A stretch of DNA of 64,000 nucleotides, from assembly GCF_001905095.1 (NCBI RefSeq), contig NZ_LWLS01000057.1, forward strand, positions 1-64,000, written 5' to 3'. This document shows positions 8,638-21,574 of the stretch, piece after piece (the stretch's first letter is position 1; each line of letters starts with the position of its first letter). A program made the translations under genes and the position numbers. The notes beneath the pieces were generated by a model, which was not told the DNA's origin, made no database searches, and worked only from the letters and a program-made list of their open reading frames with translations. The DNA is from Micromonospora sp. CB01531 (lineage in GTDB: Bacteria; Actinomycetota; Actinomycetes; Mycobacteriales; Micromonosporaceae).

Positions 8638-10596
8638 TCACGCCAGCCACCCCGCCTGCACCGCCAGGAACGCCGCCACCACGAGCAGCGCGCCGGTCAG
8701 GATCGAGGTCGCGTACGACCGCACGAAACCGGTCTGCAGCCGCCGGAGCCGGCCCGAGCCCCCGCCCACGGCAGCGGCCAGGCCGTTGACCAGCCCGTCC
8801 ACGCCCCGGTTGTCGAGGAAGACCAACGCCCGGGTGAGGAAGATGCCCGGCTTCTCGAAGACCGCCTCGTTGAAGGCGTCCGTGTAGAGGTTCCGGCGCG
8901 CGGCGGTGACCAGCACGCCGGCCGGCTGCGGCGCGGTGGCCGTGCCGTTGCGGAACAGGTACCAGGCCAGTCCGGCGCCGAGCACGGTGACCAGCAGCGA
9001 GAGCGCGGTGATCAGCCAGTGCGCGAGGACCGCCTCGTGCTCCGCGTGCTCGCCGCCGAGGCCGGCGGTGGCGGTCAGCCAGTCCGGCACGGACGTGGAG
9101 AGCAGGAAGCCGGCACCCACCGAGCCGATCGCCAGCAGGATCAGCGGGACGGTCATCAGCTTCGGCGACTCGTGCGGGTGCTCGATGTCCTCGGTCCAGC
9201 GGGCCGGGCCGTGGAAGGTGAGCACGAAGAGCCGCGTCATGTAGAAGGCGGTGAGCCCCGCACCGAGCAGCGCGGCGCTGCCGAACAGCCAGGACGTCCA
9301 GTCCCCGCGCTCGAACGCCGTGGCGATGATCGGCTCCTTCGAGAAGTAGCCGGAGAGCGGCGGGATGCCGATGATGGCGAGCCAGCCCATCATGAAGGTC
9401 AGCCAGGTGACCTTCATGTACTTGGCCAGGTTGCCGAACCGGCGGATGTCCACCTGGTCGTTCATGCCGTGCATGACCGAGCCGGCACCGAGGAACATGT
9501 TGGCCTTGAAGAAGCCGTGCGCCAGCAGGTGCACGATGGCCAGCGCGTACGCCCCGCCGCCCAGGCCGACGCCGAGGAACATGTAGCCGATCTGGCTCAC
9601 CGTGGACCAGGCCAGCACCCGCTTGATGTCGTCCTTCGCCGCGCCGATGAGGCAGCCCATCAGCAGGGTGACCGCGCCGACGCTGACCACTACCAGCTGG
9701 AGCGTGGCGTTGGCCGAGAAGATCGGGTTGGAGCGGGCGATCAGGTAGACGCCCGCGGTGACCATGGTGGCCGCGTGGATGAGCGCGGAGACCGGGGTCG
9801 GGCCCTCCATCGCGTCCGGCAGCCACGCCTGCAGCGGGAACTGGCCGGACTTGCCGGCCGCGCCGAGCAGCAGCAGCAGGCCGAGCACCAGCACCGTGGT
9901 CTGGCTCAGCGCACCGACGCCGCTGAACACCTCGTCGTACTGGGTGGTGCCGAGCTGGGCGAACAGCACGAAGATGCCGATGGCCAGGCCGGCGTCGCCG
10001 ACCCGGTTCATCAGGAAAGCCTTCTTGCCGGCGGTGGCCGCGCTCGGCCGGCCGTACCAGAAGGAGATCAGCAGGTACGACGCCAGACCGACGCCCTCCC
10101 AGCCGAAGTAGAGCATCACGTAGTTGTTGCCGAGCACCAGCAGCAGCATGGCGGCGACGAAGAGGTTGAAGTACCCGAAGAACCGTCGCCGGCCCTCGTC
10201 GTGCGCCATGTACTCGACCGCGTACAGGTGGATCAGGAAACCCACCCCGGTGATCAACAGGACGAACACCGCGGCCAGCGGGTCGAAGAGCAGACCGAAG
10301 TCTACCTTCAGGTCGCCGACCGTGATGAACTGCCAGAGGCTCAGCTGGACCTGCTTGTTCTCCAGACCACGGAGCTGGAGGAAGTAGGTCAGGCCGAGCA
10401 CGAAGGCGGCGCCGATCGCGCCCACCCCCAGCCAGTGGCCCCAGCGGTCCGCCCGCCGGCCGAGCAGCAGCAGGATCGCCGCGCTGACCAGCGGGATCGC
10501 CACCAGCAACCAGACGCTGCCGAGCAGCCCATCCGCCGTCGCGAAAGCAACGGCCCCGGTCGGTTCAGCCGACGCAAAGGTCAGAGTCTGTTCCAC
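8638..10596 (-). CDS. nuoL: NADH-quinone oxidoreductase subunit L
   Basis: This 652-residue protein is the distal antiporter-like subunit, with about 16 helices. It has the conserved YFGWEGVGLASYLLI (helix 5 Glu), KSGQFPLQAWLPDAMEGPTPVSALIHAATMV-type core and DDIKRVLAWSTVSQIGYM. Its C-terminus ends in a last hydrophobic helix after the long lateral-helix region. The start is GTG 10596, with TGAGGGG about 8 nt upstream. It lies 10 nt after nuoK; the next gene, nuoM, follows after 64 nt. Confidence 0.96.
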   Translation of the reverse strand: MEQTLTFASAEPTGAVAFATADGLLGSVWLLVAIPLVSAAILLLLGRRADRWGHWLGVGAIGAAFVLGLTYFLQLRGLENKQVQLSLWQFITVGDLKVDFGLLFDPLAAVFVLLITGVGFLIHLYAVEYMAHDEGRRRFFGYFNLFVAAMLLLVLGNNYVMLYFGWEGVGLASYLLISFWYGRPSAATAGKKAFLMNRVGDAGLAIGIFVLFAQLGTTQYDEVFSGVGALSQTTVLVLGLLLLLGAAGKSGQFPLQAWLPDAMEGPTPVSALIHAATMVTAGVYLIARSNPIFSANATLQLVVVSVGAVTLLMGCLIGAAKDDIKRVLAWSTVSQIGYMFLGVGLGGGAYALAIVHLLAHGFFKANMFLGAGSVMHGMNDQVDIRRFGNLAKYMKVTWLTFMMGWLAIIGIPPLSGYFSKEPIIATAFERGDWTSWLFGSAALLGAGLTAFYMTRLFVLTFHGPARWTEDIEHPHESPKLMTVPLILLAIGSVGAGFLLSTSVPDWLTATAGLGGEHAEHEAVLAHWLITALSLLVTVLGAGLAWYLFRNGTATAPQPAGVLVTAARRNLYTDAFNEAVFEKPGIFLTRALVFLDNRGVDGLVNGLAAAVGGGSGRLRRLQTGFVRSYATSILTGALLVVAAFLAVQAGWLA

Positions 10597-10606
10597 CGCA
10601 GGCCCC

Positions 10607-10906
10607 TCAGTACTTCAGCAGGTTGGCGTCGTCGACGCTCGCCGAGCGTCGAGTCCGGAAGATCGACATGATGATCGCGAGCCCGACCACGACCTCGGCC
10701 GCCGCCACCACCATCACGAAGAACGCCATGATCTGGCCGTTCAGGTCGCCGTTGATCCGGCTGAAGGTGACCAGCGTCAGGTTGGCGGCGTTGAGCATCA
10801 GCTCCACGCACATGAACAGCACGATCGCGTTACGCCGGATCAGCACGCCGACGGCACCGATGGTGAACAGCACCGCGGCGAGGATCAGGTAGTAGTCCGG
10901 GGTCAC
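10607..10906 (-). CDS. nuoK: NADH-quinone oxidoreductase subunit K
   Basis: This 99-residue protein has three membrane helices, matching the family length. The conserved buried Glu residues are seen in [14 protein letters not shown] (helix 2) and [13 protein letters not shown] (helix 3); both are known to matter for proton coupling. The start is GTG 10906, overlapping the nuoJ stop codon by 4 nt. Confidence 0.96.
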   Translation of the reverse strand: MTPDYYLILAAVLFTIGAVGVLIRRNAIVLFMCVELMLNAANLTLVTFSRINGDLNGQIMAFFVMVVAAAEVVVGLAIIMSIFRTRRSASVDDANLLKY

Positions 10907-11673
10907 TTCTCCGTCCCCTTCAACGAGGTCTCCTCAGCGGTCAGCTCCCGCACCGGCAGGATCTCCGGGATGCTGCGGTCGGACAGCCGGCCGTCGGGCA
11001 GGCGGGCCGGGGTGGCCACCGACGAGGAGGTGGCGAAGACACCCGGTCCGGGCTTCGGCCCGGGGTAGTTGCCGGGGCGGAACCGGGCCTTCATGGTGGC
11101 GATCTGGTCCATCCGGTCCTCCTTGCGCCGCTCCACGTGCGCCAGCACCATCGCGCCCACGGCCGCCGTGATCAGCAGCGCGGAGGTCAGCTCGAAGGCG
11201 AAGACGTACTTGGTGAAGAGCAGCCGGGCGATGCCCTGCACGTTGCCCTCGGCGTTCGGCTTGTCCAGGCCGACCGCCTGGACGCCCTCCAGGGCCCGGT
11301 AGAGGCCGCTGCCCACCAGGCCGGCGAAGCCGACACCGAGCACCACCGCGGCGACCCGCTGGCCGCGCAGCGTCTCGATCAGCGAGTCGGAGGCGTCCCG
11401 GCCGACCAGCATCAGCACGAACAGGAAGAGCATCATGATCGCGCCGGTGTAGACGATGATCTGCACCATGCCGATGAACGGCCCGGCCTGCAGGACGTAG
11501 AACACGCCCAGGCAGAGCATGGTCAGCACCAGCCAGAGCGCCGAGTGCACCGCGTTCCGCGCCCAGACCATGCCGATGGCGCCGATCAGCGCCAGCGGGG
11601 CGAGGATCCAGAAGGTGACCTCCTCACCCCCGGACACCTGGCCCGCCGCGGCGAGCACTGTCTGAGTGGTCAT
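10903..11673 (-). CDS. nuoJ: NADH-quinone oxidoreductase subunit J
   Basis: This 256-residue protein has five membrane helices, with the conserved [20 protein letters not shown] segment of helix 3. The last 60 or so residues form a hydrophilic cytoplasmic tail (Pro/Arg-rich, with [12 protein letters not shown]), longer than in E. coli but common in actinobacteria. The start ATG 11673 overlaps the nuoI stop codon (ATGA). An upstream continuation of the frame is only the shadow of nuoI. Confidence 0.95.
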   Translation of the reverse strand: MTTQTVLAAAGQVSGGEEVTFWILAPLALIGAIGMVWARNAVHSALWLVLTMLCLGVFYVLQAGPFIGMVQIIVYTGAIMMLFLFVLMLVGRDASDSLIETLRGQRVAAVVLGVGFAGLVGSGLYRALEGVQAVGLDKPNAEGNVQGIARLLFTKYVFAFELTSALLITAAVGAMVLAHVERRKEDRMDQIATMKARFRPGNYPGPKPGPGVFATSSSVATPARLPDGRLSDRSIPEILPVRELTAEETSLKGTEK

Positions 11674-12311
11674 GCTCCTGCTCCCTTGCCCGCCTCGGCC
11701 CGCTGCGCGGCCTGCTCGGCGCCGGGGAAGGTCACCCCGGGGTGCTCGTCCACCCGGTACCGCCCCGGGCCGTTCGGCGAGTGCTCCGCGCCGGCGGACG
11801 TGCCCGGGTTGGTCAGCCCGCCGACGTAGTAGTCCTTCTCGCTGTCGCCCAGCCGCATCGCGTGCGGCGGCTGTTCCATGCCGGGCAGCAGCGGCGCGAG
11901 CAACTGCTCCTTCGTGAAGATCAGGTCCTGCCGGTTGTCCCGGGCCAGCTCGTACTCGTTGCTCATGGTGAGCGAACGGGTCGGACAGGCCTCGATGCAC
12001 AGCCCGCAGAAGATGCACCGGGCGTAGTTGATCTGGTAAACGCTGGCGTACCGCTCACCCGGGGAGAAGCGCTGCTCCTCGGTGTTGTCGCCACCCTCCA
12101 CGTAGATCGCGTCCGCCGGGCAGGCCCAGGCGCACAGCTCGCAGCCGATGCACTTCTCCAGGCCGTCCGGGTGCCGGTTGAGGATGTGCCGGCCGTGGTA
12201 GCGCGGCGCCGAGACCGGCGGCTTGAACGGGTAGTCGGTGGTGACGACCTTCCTGAACATGTGCGAGAAGGTGACCCCGAAGCCCTTGAACGTTCCGGTG
12301 ATCGCGCCCAC
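11670..12311 (-). CDS. nuoI: NADH-quinone oxidoreductase subunit I (2x[4Fe-4S])
   Basis: This 213-residue ferredoxin-like subunit carries two CxxCxxCxxxCP motifs, [12 protein letters not shown] and [12 protein letters not shown]. These bind clusters N6a and N6b on the path from the hydrophilic arm to N2. The N-terminus has the amphipathic YPFKPP segment. The tail after residue 165 is a low-complexity Pro/Ala-rich extension. The start is GTG 12311 with GGGAGG upstream, 1 nt after the nuoH stop codon. Confidence 0.96.
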   Translation of the reverse strand: MGAITGTFKGFGVTFSHMFRKVVTTDYPFKPPVSAPRYHGRHILNRHPDGLEKCIGCELCAWACPADAIYVEGGDNTEEQRFSPGERYASVYQINYARCIFCGLCIEACPTRSLTMSNEYELARDNRQDLIFTKEQLLAPLLPGMEQPPHAMRLGDSEKDYYVGGLTNPGTSAGAEHSPNGPGRYRVDEHPGVTFPGAEQAAQRAEAGKGAGA

Positions 12312-12312
12312 G

Positions 12313-13662
12313 TCACACCTCCCTGGAGTCCGAGCCGACGTTGGCCGGCTCCCGCTCGGCGACCACGCGCCTGGTGCGCGGGCTCGGTGGTACCTGAAGA
12401 TCCATCGGCGGCAACGGGAAACTGCCGTGCGGCCGGCTGTTGACCTGCTCCTGGAGCGACGGCTTCGGCTCCTTCTTCCGGCTCGGCCAGAAGAGCGTGG
12501 CCAGCAGCAGGACGCCGGCGCCGATGCCGGTGGCGACGAGCCGGTCCTTGGTCTGCCAGTCCTCGATCGAGCGGAGCCCGGCCAGGACCAGGATCCAGAT
12601 CAGGTTGATCGGGAGCAGGACCTTCCAGCCGAAGCGCATGAACTGGTCGTACCGGAGCCGGGGCAGCGTGCCCCGCAGCCAGACGAAGACGAAGACGAGG
12701 ATCAGCACCTTGCCGAAGAACCAGAGCATCGGCCACCAGCCTGAGTTGGCGCCGGCCCAGAAGGTGGTGATCGGGGCCGGGGCCCGCCACCCGCCGAGGA
12801 AGAGCGTGGTGGTGACCGCGGACATGGTGACCATCGAGACGTACTCGGAGAGCATGAAGAGCGCGAACTTCAGCGAGCTGTACTCGGTCATGAAGCCCGC
12901 GACCAGCTCCGACTCCGCCTCGGGCAGGTCGAACGGCGCCCGGTTGGTCTCCCCGACGGTGGCGATGAAGAAGATGATGAAGCTCGGCAGCAGCAGGATC
13001 GCGTACCAGCCGGGGGCCTGGATGTCCGCGCCGAGGACGTTCAGCTGCGTGCCGTGCGCCTGGGCGGCGACGATCCCGCTGGTGGACATCGTGCCGGCGG
13101 TCATGAACACCGCCACGATGCTCAGCCCCATCGCGACCTCGTACGAGATCATCTGGGCGGTGGACCGGAGACCACCGAGCAGCGGGTACGTCGACCCGGA
13201 GGCCCAACCGCCGAGCACGATGCCGTAGATGCCCATCGAGGAGCAGGCCAGCAGCACCAGCACCGCCACCGACACGTCGGTCACCTGCAGCGGCGTCCAG
13301 TGGCCGAAGATGCTGACCTTCGGGCCGAACGGCACCACCGACAGCGCGGTGACCGCGCAGATCACCGAGATGGTCGGGGCGAAGAAGTAGACGACCTTGT
13401 CGGCGGTCCGCGGGAGGATGTCCTCCTTGAAGGCCATCTTCAGACCGTCGGCGAGGGTCTGCAGCAGGCCGAACGGGCCGACCTGGTTGGGTCCGGGCCG
13501 CACCTGCATGTAGCCGACGACCCGACGCTCGAACCAGACGCCGAGCAGCGTGGCCAGCAGGCCGAAGACGAACGCGAAGACGATCTTGATAAGGACCAGC
13601 CACCACGGGTCCTTGCCGAAGTCGGCCAGCGTCGGGTCCTGCGCCGCGAGGTAGAGGTTCAC
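12313..13662 (-). CDS. nuoH: NADH-quinone oxidoreductase subunit H
   Basis: This 449-residue membrane protein is the subunit that forms the quinone-binding channel. Family motifs seen are [23 protein letters not shown] near residue 45, [26 protein letters not shown], and the C-terminal [20 protein letters not shown]. Eight to nine helices are predicted. The C-terminal 55 residues after the last helix are a polar extension. The start GTG 13662 overlaps the nuoG stop codon by 4 nt. Confidence 0.96.
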   Translation of the reverse strand: MNLYLAAQDPTLADFGKDPWWLVLIKIVFAFVFGLLATLLGVWFERRVVGYMQVRPGPNQVGPFGLLQTLADGLKMAFKEDILPRTADKVVYFFAPTISVICAVTALSVVPFGPKVSIFGHWTPLQVTDVSVAVLVLLACSSMGIYGIVLGGWASGSTYPLLGGLRSTAQMISYEVAMGLSIVAVFMTAGTMSTSGIVAAQAHGTQLNVLGADIQAPGWYAILLLPSFIIFFIATVGETNRAPFDLPEAESELVAGFMTEYSSLKFALFMLSEYVSMVTMSAVTTTLFLGGWRAPAPITTFWAGANSGWWPMLWFFGKVLILVFVFVWLRGTLPRLRYDQFMRFGWKVLLPINLIWILVLAGLRSIEDWQTKDRLVATGIGAGVLLLATLFWPSRKKEPKPSLQEQVNSRPHGSFPLPPMDLQVPPSPRTRRVVAEREPANVGSDSREV

Positions 13663-16168
13663 TGGACACTCCCGGTGTTGAGGAGCGGACCCGGGCGGCC
13701 GTCCGCGTCCGCGGCGACGCGCCCGGCCGGTACGGCCGGAGCGTCGACCGACGCGGCGGTGACCTGCACGACATCGCCGGACGTAGCGCCGAGGCTGCGC
13801 CGGACGGTCGAGCCGGGTGAGTTGGTCGGCAGCCAGACGACGCCGTCCGGCATCTCGGTGATCGCCGCCGGCAGGGTGACCGCGCCGCGGTCGGTGCCCA
13901 CGGTCACCGGGTCGCCGTCGGCGACGCCGAGCGCCTCGGCGATGCCCTTGCCCAGCCGGACCACCGGCGGGCGGGCGGTGCCGGCGAGGTGCTCGTCACC
14001 GTCGGTGAGGCTGCCCAGGTCGATCAGCTGGTGCCAGGTGGCCAGCACGGCCTCGCCCGGCCCAGGCTGTTGGACGGCGCCCGGCTCGACGCTGGGGGCG
14101 GCCGGGGCATCCACCCGGGTCGGCGGCAACGCGGCCAGCTCGCGGCGGACGCTCGTCACGTCGCCGGTGCCGAGCCGGACGTCGAGCTGCGCGGCCAGCG
14201 CGTCGAGCACCCGCCCGTCGCTCATCGCCGCGGTGTCCAGCACCTTCTCGAAGGTGCGCAGCCGGCCCTCCCAGTCCAGGAAGCTGCCGGCCTTCTCGAC
14301 CACCGGGGCGACCGGGAAGACCACGTCCGCCCGGCGGGCCACCGCGCTCATCCGCAGTTCCAGGCTGACCAGGAACGGCACCGCGTCCAGGGCCTGCTCG
14401 GCCAGGCGCGGGTCGGCCACGTCGGCCGGGTCCACCCCGGCCACCACGAGGGCGCCGAGCTGTCCATTGGCCGCCGCGACGAGGATGCCGTCGGTGTCCC
14501 GGCCGGCCTGGCTGGGGATCACCCCGGCCGCGATGTCCCACGCCTCGCCCAGCTCGGCGCGGGCGGCCGGCTCGGTGACCAGGCGGCCACCGGGGAGCAG
14601 GTTGGGCAGGCAGCCCGCGTCGACCGCGCCGCGGTCACCCGCGCGCCGCGGCACCCAGGCCAGCTTGGCCCCGGTGCGCCGGGCGACGTCCGCCGCGGCG
14701 GAGAGCCCACCGGGCACCGCGCCCAGCCGCTCGCCGACGATCAGGATCGCGCCCGGCTGGCTCAGCGCCTCGGCCACCGTGGCGTGCTCGGCCAGCACGC
14801 TGGCCTCCTCGCCCGGCACCACCCGGGCCAGCTTGGCGCCGAGCTTCTCCAGGCCGCGCGTCGCGAACGGCGCGATCGCGTACACCGTGAGCTTCTTCTG
14901 CTGGTACGCCTTGCGCAGTCGCAGGAAGAGGATCGGGCACTCCTCCTCCGGCTCCAGGCCGACCAGCACCACCGCGGGCGCGTTCTCCACGTCCGTGTAG
15001 GTCACGTCGGTGACCCCGGCGACGCTGCTGGCCAGGAAATCGGCCTCCTCGCGGGAGACCGGGCGGGCCCGGAAGTCGATGTCGTTGGTGTGCAGCGCGA
15101 CCCGGGCGAACTTGGCGTAGGCGTAGGCGTCCTCGACGGTCAGCCGTCCGCCGGTCAGCACGGCCGTGCCCGGCCCGCCGTCCCGGGCGGCCCGCAGGCC
15201 CTCGGCGGCCCGGGTCAGCGCCTCGCTCCAGGACGCCTCGCGCAGCTCACCGGTCCGCTCGTCGCGGACCAGCGGGGTGGTGAGCCGGTCGAACGCCCGG
15301 GCGTACTGGAAGCCCCAGCGGCCCTTGTCGCAGTTCCACTCCTCGTTCACCGCCGGGTCGTCGCCGGCCAGCCGGCGCAGCACCTTGCCGCGCCGCCAGT
15401 CCGTGCGCTGGGCGCAGCCGGCCGAGCAGTGCTCGCAGACGCTCGGGGTTGAGACCAGGTCGAACGGGCGGGCCCGGAACCGGTACTGCGCGCCGGTCAG
15501 CGCGCCCACCGGGCAGATCTGCACCGTGTTCCCGGAGAAGTACGAGTTGAACGGCACGTCGCCCGCGTCGCCGTCCTCGCCGTACGCGTCGTCCCGGTAG
15601 ATGTTGATCTCCTCGGCGGACGACCGGTTCATCAGGTCGATGAACTTGTCACCGGCGATCTCCTCGGAGAACCGGGTGCAGCGCTGGCAGAGCACGCACC
15701 GCTCGCGGTCGAGCAGCACCTGGGTGCTGATCTCCAGCGGCTTCTCGTACTCCCGCTTGTGCTCGTGGAACCGGGAGTCCGTCCGGCCGGTGGACATCGC
15801 CTGGTTCTGCAGCGGGCACTCGCCGCCCTTGTCACACATCGGGCAGTCCAGGGGGTGGTTGAGGAGCAGCAGCTCCATCACCCCCTCCTGCGCCTTCTTG
15901 GCGACCGGCGAGGTGAGCTGGGTCCGCACCACCATGCCGTCGGCGACGGTCTGGGTGCAGGAGGCGACCGGCTTGCGCTGGCCCTCCACCTCCACCAGGC
16001 ACTGCCGGCAGGCGCCGGCCGGAGCCAGCAGCGGGTGGTCGCAGAAGCGCGGGATCTCGGTGCCCATCTGCTCGGCGACCCGGATCAGCAGCGCCCCCTT
16101 GGGCGCGGTGACCTGGACGCCGTCGATGGTCAGGGTGACGGTCTCGGTCTGCTTGGCTACGTCGGTCA

Positions 16169-16169
<1 letters not shown>
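13659..16169 (-). CDS. nuoG: NADH-quinone oxidoreductase subunit G
   Basis: This 836-residue iron-sulfur subunit has, from the N-terminus, a [2Fe-2S] N1b domain (FCDHPLL, GACRQC, SCTQ), the His/Cys N4-type site [17 protein letters not shown], a [10 protein letters not shown] cluster with distal ICPVGAL, and a further CEHCSAGC plus CDKG set matching the extra N7 cluster kept in some bacteria. The rest is a molybdopterin-oxidoreductase-like domain that holds no cofactor in this family. Start ATG 16169 overlaps the nuoF stop codon (TGATG). Confidence 0.96.
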
Positions 16170-17481
<1,312 letters not shown>

Positions 17482-17485
<4 letters not shown>

Positions 17486-18309
17486 TTCTTGGCCTCCGCT
17501 TCCTTGAGGTTGCGCTGCTGCGCCCCGGCCCCGTCGCCGGCCGGCTTGCGGTCGGCGGCCGGCGGGTTGGCCGCCGCACCCGCGGCCTGGGCGGCCTTGG
17601 CCTGCTCGGCGGCCTTGTCGGCCTCGGCCTTGCTGCGGATCGGAGTGTTCGGGTCGAAGCCCGGCACCGAAATGCCGTGCTGCTCGGCCAGGCGCAGGCC
17701 GCGCAGGGTCGGCTCGCCCGGGCCGCCGTCGGCGACCGCGCCCTCCCGCTCGTCGGCGAAACCGGCGAGCTGGACCGACATCTCCTTGAGGCTGCAGAGG
17801 CGGGCGCCCCGGGTCGGCATCGGCCGGCCGCCGGCGCGCAGCTCCTCGACCACACCGAGCGCGGTCCGCGGGTCGACCCCGTCGAAGAAGTCGTAGTTGA
17901 CCGTCATCACCGGGCCGTAGTCGCACGCCGCCAAGCACTCGGCGTGCTCCAGGGTGATCCGGCCGTCCTCGGTGGTCTCGTCGTGCCCGACGCCCAGGTG
18001 CTCGGCGAGGGTGTCGTAGACCTCCTGGCCACCCAGCACGTTGCACATGGTGTTGGTGCAGACGCTGACCAGGTAGTCGCCGGTCGGCTTGCGCTTGTAC
18101 ATGGTGTAGAAGGTGGCCACCGCACCGACCTGGGCCTTGTTCAGGCCGAGCACCTCGGCGCAGAACTCGACGCCGGCCGGGGAGACGTAGCCCTCCACCG
18201 ACTGCACCAGGTGCAGCAGCGGCAGCAGGGCCGAGCGGGACCGGTCCGCCGGGTACCGGGCGATGATCTCCCGCGCCCGGGCCCGGGTCTCTTCAGTAAA
18301 CACAGTCAT
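17482..18309 (-). CDS. nuoE: NADH-quinone oxidoreductase subunit E
   Basis: This 275-residue thioredoxin-fold subunit binds [2Fe-2S] cluster N1a through VCTNTMCNVLGG and ECLAACDYGPV. The core ends near residue 205; the last 70 residues are an Ala/Lys-rich tail, so the protein is longer than the usual 160-230. The start is ATG 18309. Its Shine-Dalgarno GGAGG, 10-14 nt upstream, lies in a repeat that also holds the nuoD stop codon. Confidence 0.95.
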
Positions 18310-18317
18310 CAGCGCCG

Positions 18318-18367
18318 CCCTCCGTTCGCGACTGCGCGGCTCGCAAGCTCACTCCTCGCGCTCACCG
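18318..18367 (-). repeat. Intercistronic repeat, family A (nuoD stop to nuoE Shine-Dalgarno)
   Basis: On the minus strand the element begins GGTGAGCGCGAGGAGTG and ends GCAGTCGCGAACGGAGG. It holds the nuoD stop codon (TGA at 18362-18364) and the GGAGG used by nuoE. About 36 of 48 positions match, by eye, a copy at 57137-57187 inside another gene. A partial copy lies upstream of nuoM. Confidence 0.6.
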
Positions 18368-19690
18368 GTCACAACCCCCCATGACGGGGTCCAGCGAGGC
18401 GCCACCGGCGATCACGTCGGCGATCAGGCCGCCCTCGGCCATCGCCGGGAGGGCCTGCAGGTTGATGAAGCTGGGCTCCCGGTAGTGCACCCGGTACGGC
18501 CGGGTGCCACCGTCGGAGACCGCGTGCACGCCCAGCTCGCCGCGGGGCGACTCGATGCCGACGTACACCTGGCCCGGCGGGACCCGGAAACCCTCGGTGA
18601 CGAGCTTGAAGTGATGGATCAGCGACTCCATCGACTGACCCATGATCTTGGCGACGTGCTCCAGCGAGTTGCCCATGCCGTCGACGCCGATGGCCAGCTG
18701 CGCCGGCCAGGCGATCTTCTTGTCGGCCACCATCACCGGACCGGGCTTGCTCAGCCGGTCCACCGCCTGCTCGACCAGCTTGAGCGACTCCCGGATCTCG
18801 GCGAGCCGGACCTGGTAGCGGCCCCAGACGTCGCCGTCGGTGTGGGTCGGGACGTCGAACTCGTACGTCTCGTAGCCGCAGTACGGCATGGTCTTGCGCA
18901 GGTCCCAGGCGAGACCGGCGGAGCGGAGCACCGGACCGGTGACGCCGAGCGCCAGGCAGCCGGTCACGTCGAGCACCGCGACGTGCTTGGTGCGCTCGAC
19001 CCAGATCGGCTGGCCGGAGAGGAGGTCCTCGTACTCCTTGAGCTTCTTCGGCATCATCTTCAGGAAGTTGCGGATCTTGACGATCGCGTCGTCCGGAACG
19101 TCCTGCGCCACCCCGCCCGGCCGCACGTACGCGTGGTTCATGCGCAGGCCGGTGATGGTCTCGAAGATGTCGAGGATGTACTCCCGCTCGCGGAAGCCGT
19201 ACAGCATGATCGAGATCGCGCCCAGCTCCATGCCGGTGGTGGCCAGCCAGACCAGGTGCGAGGAGATCCGGTTGAGCTCCATCATGAGCACCCGGATGGT
19301 GTTGGCCCGCTCGGTGATGTCGTCGGTGATCCCGAGCAGCTTCTCCACCGCCAGCGCGTACGCCGTCTCGTTGAACAGCGGGGCGAGGTAGTCCATCCGG
19401 GTCACGAAGGTCGAGCCCTGGACCCAGTTCCGGTATTCGAGGTTCTTCTCGATGCCGGTGTGCAGGTAGCCGATGACCGAGCGGGCCTCGCGGACCGTCT
19501 CGCCCTCCAGCTCCAGGATCAGCCGGAGCACGCCGTGCGTGGACGGGTGCTGCGGACCCATGTTGACGACGATCCGCTCGTCGTTGATCGGGTCGGTGCC
19601 GGAGACGACCGTGTCCCAGTCCCCACCGGTGACGGTGAAGACCTTGCCCTCGGTAGTCTCGCGCTCGGTCGCGTAGTTCGACGTCGTCAC
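18362..19690 (-). CDS. nuoD: NADH-quinone oxidoreductase subunit D (49 kDa)
   Basis: This 442-residue protein is homologous to the hydrogenase large subunit and forms the quinone pocket with NuoB. Seen are [19 protein letters not shown] near residue 45 (conserved His near the quinone head), [14 protein letters not shown], and the C-terminal DPVMGGCDR typical of the family end. The start is GTG 19690, overlapping the nuoC stop codon. The stop codon lies in the repeat leading into nuoE. Confidence 0.96.
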   Translation of the reverse strand: MTTSNYATERETTEGKVFTVTGGDWDTVVSGTDPINDERIVVNMGPQHPSTHGVLRLILELEGETVREARSVIGYLHTGIEKNLEYRNWVQGSTFVTRMDYLAPLFNETAYALAVEKLLGITDDITERANTIRVLMMELNRISSHLVWLATTGMELGAISIMLYGFREREYILDIFETITGLRMNHAYVRPGGVAQDVPDDAIVKIRNFLKMMPKKLKEYEDLLSGQPIWVERTKHVAVLDVTGCLALGVTGPVLRSAGLAWDLRKTMPYCGYETYEFDVPTHTDGDVWGRYQVRLAEIRESLKLVEQAVDRLSKPGPVMVADKKIAWPAQLAIGVDGMGNSLEHVAKIMGQSMESLIHHFKLVTEGFRVPPGQVYVGIESPRGELGVHAVSDGGTRPYRVHYREPSFINLQALPAMAEGGLIADVIAGGASLDPVMGGCDR

Positions 19691-20424
19691 TGGTACGACC
19701 TCCGCTTGTCCGGCGGCGGGATCTCCGCGCCCTTGTACTCGACGGGCACGCCGCCGAGGGGGTAGTCCTTGCGCTGCGGGTGCCCCTCCCAGTCGTCCGG
19801 CATGAGGATCCGGGTCAGGTTGGGGTGGCCGTCGAAGACGATGCCGAACATGTCGTACGTCTCCCGCTCCTGCCAGTCGGCGGTCGGGTAGACGCTGGTG
19901 ACGCTCGGCAGGTGCGGCTCCTCGGCGGAGACCGCGGCCTCCAGCCGGACCCGGCGCCGGTAGGTCATCGAGGTGAGCTGGTAGACGACGTGCAGCCGGC
20001 GCTCCTCCGCGCCCAGGTAGTCCACGCCGGACACCGAGGAGCAGAGCTCGAAGCGGAGCGCCAGGTCGTCGCGCATCACCTGGCAGACCTCGGCGATCCG
20101 CTCCGGGCGGACGTGCAGGGTCAGCTCGCCCCGGTCGACCACGACCTTCTCGATGGCGTCGCCGAACTCGGGGTACGCCTCCTCCAGCGCGTCCCGGACC
20201 TCGTCGAAGTAGCCGCCGTACGGCCGGGGGCTGTCCTCGATCGCCGTGCGCTGCCGGACCAGGCCGCCGAAGCCGGAGACGTCGCCGGTGCCGTGGATGC
20301 CGAACATGCCGCGGCCGGCGGGGCTGGCCGGCGGGAGCTCGGCCGGTGCGCCGCTGGTGGCGCCGGCCGGCGGCACCGGTACCGGCACGCCGCCGTTGTT
20401 GTTGCTGTCGTTTGGTGCGGTCAC
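19687..20424 (-). CDS. nuoC: NADH-quinone oxidoreductase subunit C (30 kDa)
   Basis: This 245-residue subunit links NuoD to the peripheral arm. The family signature is seen near the C-terminus ([19 protein letters not shown], then [24 protein letters not shown]). The first 45 residues are a Pro/Asn/Gly-rich extension without known function. The start is taken as GTG 20424, which overlaps the nuoB stop codon. Confidence 0.95.
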   Translation of the reverse strand: MTAPNDSNNNGGVPVPVPPAGATSGAPAELPPASPAGRGMFGIHGTGDVSGFGGLVRQRTAIEDSPRPYGGYFDEVRDALEEAYPEFGDAIEKVVVDRGELTLHVRPERIAEVCQVMRDDLALRFELCSSVSGVDYLGAEERRLHVVYQLTSMTYRRRVRLEAAVSAEEPHLPSVTSVYPTADWQERETYDMFGIVFDGHPNLTRILMPDDWEGHPQRKDYPLGGVPVEYKGAEIPPPDKRRSYQ

Positions 20425-21098
20425 TTCGGGCCCCCGTGTGCGTGGAGGTGGTTCTGCGCCTTCATCCAGTTCTCGATCCGCAACTGCTCCTCGCGCCCCT
20501 CGCGGACCGCCCTGGTCCACTCGGCGCGCCGGGCCTTGTCGTTGCGGTACGACGACGGCATCGAGCCGTACGGCACGACCGGCACGTCACCGCGCTCCTT
20601 GCGGGCCTCCAGCATCTTGCGGCCGTTCGGACCCAGCGGCTCGTACATGATCTTCTCGCGGAGCTTGAGGATCGCGTCGATGAGCATCTCGGGCCGGGGC
20701 GGGCAGCCCGGGAGGTACATGTCGACCGGGACGATGTGGTCGACGCCCTGCACGATGGCGTAGTTGTTGAACATGCCGCCGCTGCTGGCGCAGACGCCCA
20801 TCGAGAGCACCCAGCGGGGCTCGGCCATCTGGTCGTAGATCTGGCGCAGGACCGGGGCCATCTTCTGGCTCACCCGGCCGGCCACGATCATCAGGTCCGC
20901 CTGCCGGGGCGAGGCCCGGAAGACCTCCATGCCCCAGCGACCCATGTCGTAGTGCGGGCCACCGGCCGCCATCATCTCGATGGCGCAGCAGGCCAGGCCG
21001 AACGTGGCGCCCCAGACGGACGACTTCCGCGACCAGTTGACCAGCTTCTCGACGGTGGTGAGCAGGACGCCGGAGGGAAGCTTCTCCTCGATGCCCAT
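20421..21098 (-). CDS. nuoB: NADH-quinone oxidoreductase subunit B (cluster N2)
   Basis: This 225-residue subunit carries the [4Fe-4S] cluster N2 that reduces quinone. Its ligands are the tandem Cys pair in [11 protein letters not shown] (residues 37-38), [10 protein letters not shown], and [10 protein letters not shown]. The C-terminal 60 residues are basic and specific to actinobacterial forms. The start is ATG 21098 (MGIEEKLP), as in homologues; GGAGGT lies 9 nt upstream. Confidence 0.96.
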   Translation of the reverse strand: MGIEEKLPSGVLLTTVEKLVNWSRKSSVWGATFGLACCAIEMMAAGGPHYDMGRWGMEVFRASPRQADLMIVAGRVSQKMAPVLRQIYDQMAEPRWVLSMGVCASSGGMFNNYAIVQGVDHIVPVDMYLPGCPPRPEMLIDAILKLREKIMYEPLGPNGRKMLEARKERGDVPVVPYGSMPSSYRNDKARRAEWTRAVREGREEQLRIENWMKAQNHLHAHGGPK

Positions 21099-21111
21099 CT
21101 GCGTACCTCCC

Positions 21112-21477
21112 TCAGTCCCAGTCCAGGCCGCCGCGCCGCCAGACATAGGCGTAGGCGACGAAGACCGCGACGATGAACAGGACCATCTCCACGAAGCCGA
21201 AGATCGGCAGGGCGTCGAAGGAGACCGCCCAGGGGTAGAGGAAGATGATCTCGATGTCGAAGACGATGAAGAGCATCGCCGTCAGGTAGAACTTGATCGG
21301 GAACCGACCGCCGCCGACCGGCTGCGGGCTCGGCTCGATACCGCACTCGTACGCCTCGAGCTTGGCCTTGTTCAGACGCCGGGGGCCGGCGAATCGGGCG
21401 GCGGCCACGGAGAACAGCGCGAACCCCGCGGCGAGGGCGAACAGCCCGATGATGGGTGCGTAAGGAGAGAGCGTCAT
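21112..21477 (-). CDS. nuoA: NADH-quinone oxidoreductase subunit A
   Basis: This 121-residue protein has three membrane helices and is the first gene of the nuo operon. It has the family segments [12 protein letters not shown] (Cys loop near the quinone site) and [24 protein letters not shown]. The start is ATG 21477, with AGGAG upstream. The preceding 130 nt hold AT-rich stretches (TTTTTGCC, GAATAGTGT on the minus strand) that are the likely promoter of the 14-gene operon. Confidence 0.96.
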   Translation of the reverse strand: MTLSPYAPIIGLFALAAGFALFSVAAARFAGPRRLNKAKLEAYECGIEPSPQPVGGGRFPIKFYLTAMLFIVFDIEIIFLYPWAVSFDALPIFGFVEMVLFIVAVFVAYAYVWRRGGLDWD

Positions 21478-21574
21478 CGTTGTCTCCTGCTCGTCCTTCC
21501 CTGACCTCGGTGGTTGGCAAAAATCACACTATTCACGTCCCTCGTGACCTCGGCCGGCGGGGGTCGATCTTTGT

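Noticed and set aside
5326-10671. Long plus-strand open frames across the nuo genes
   Set aside because: They mirror nuoN, nuoM and nuoL, all of which are certain on the minus strand.
21478-21574. Rex site in front of nuoA
   Set aside because: Fragments such as GTGAATAGTGTGA are present, but no TTGTGA...TCACAA palindrome; too weak to report as a site.
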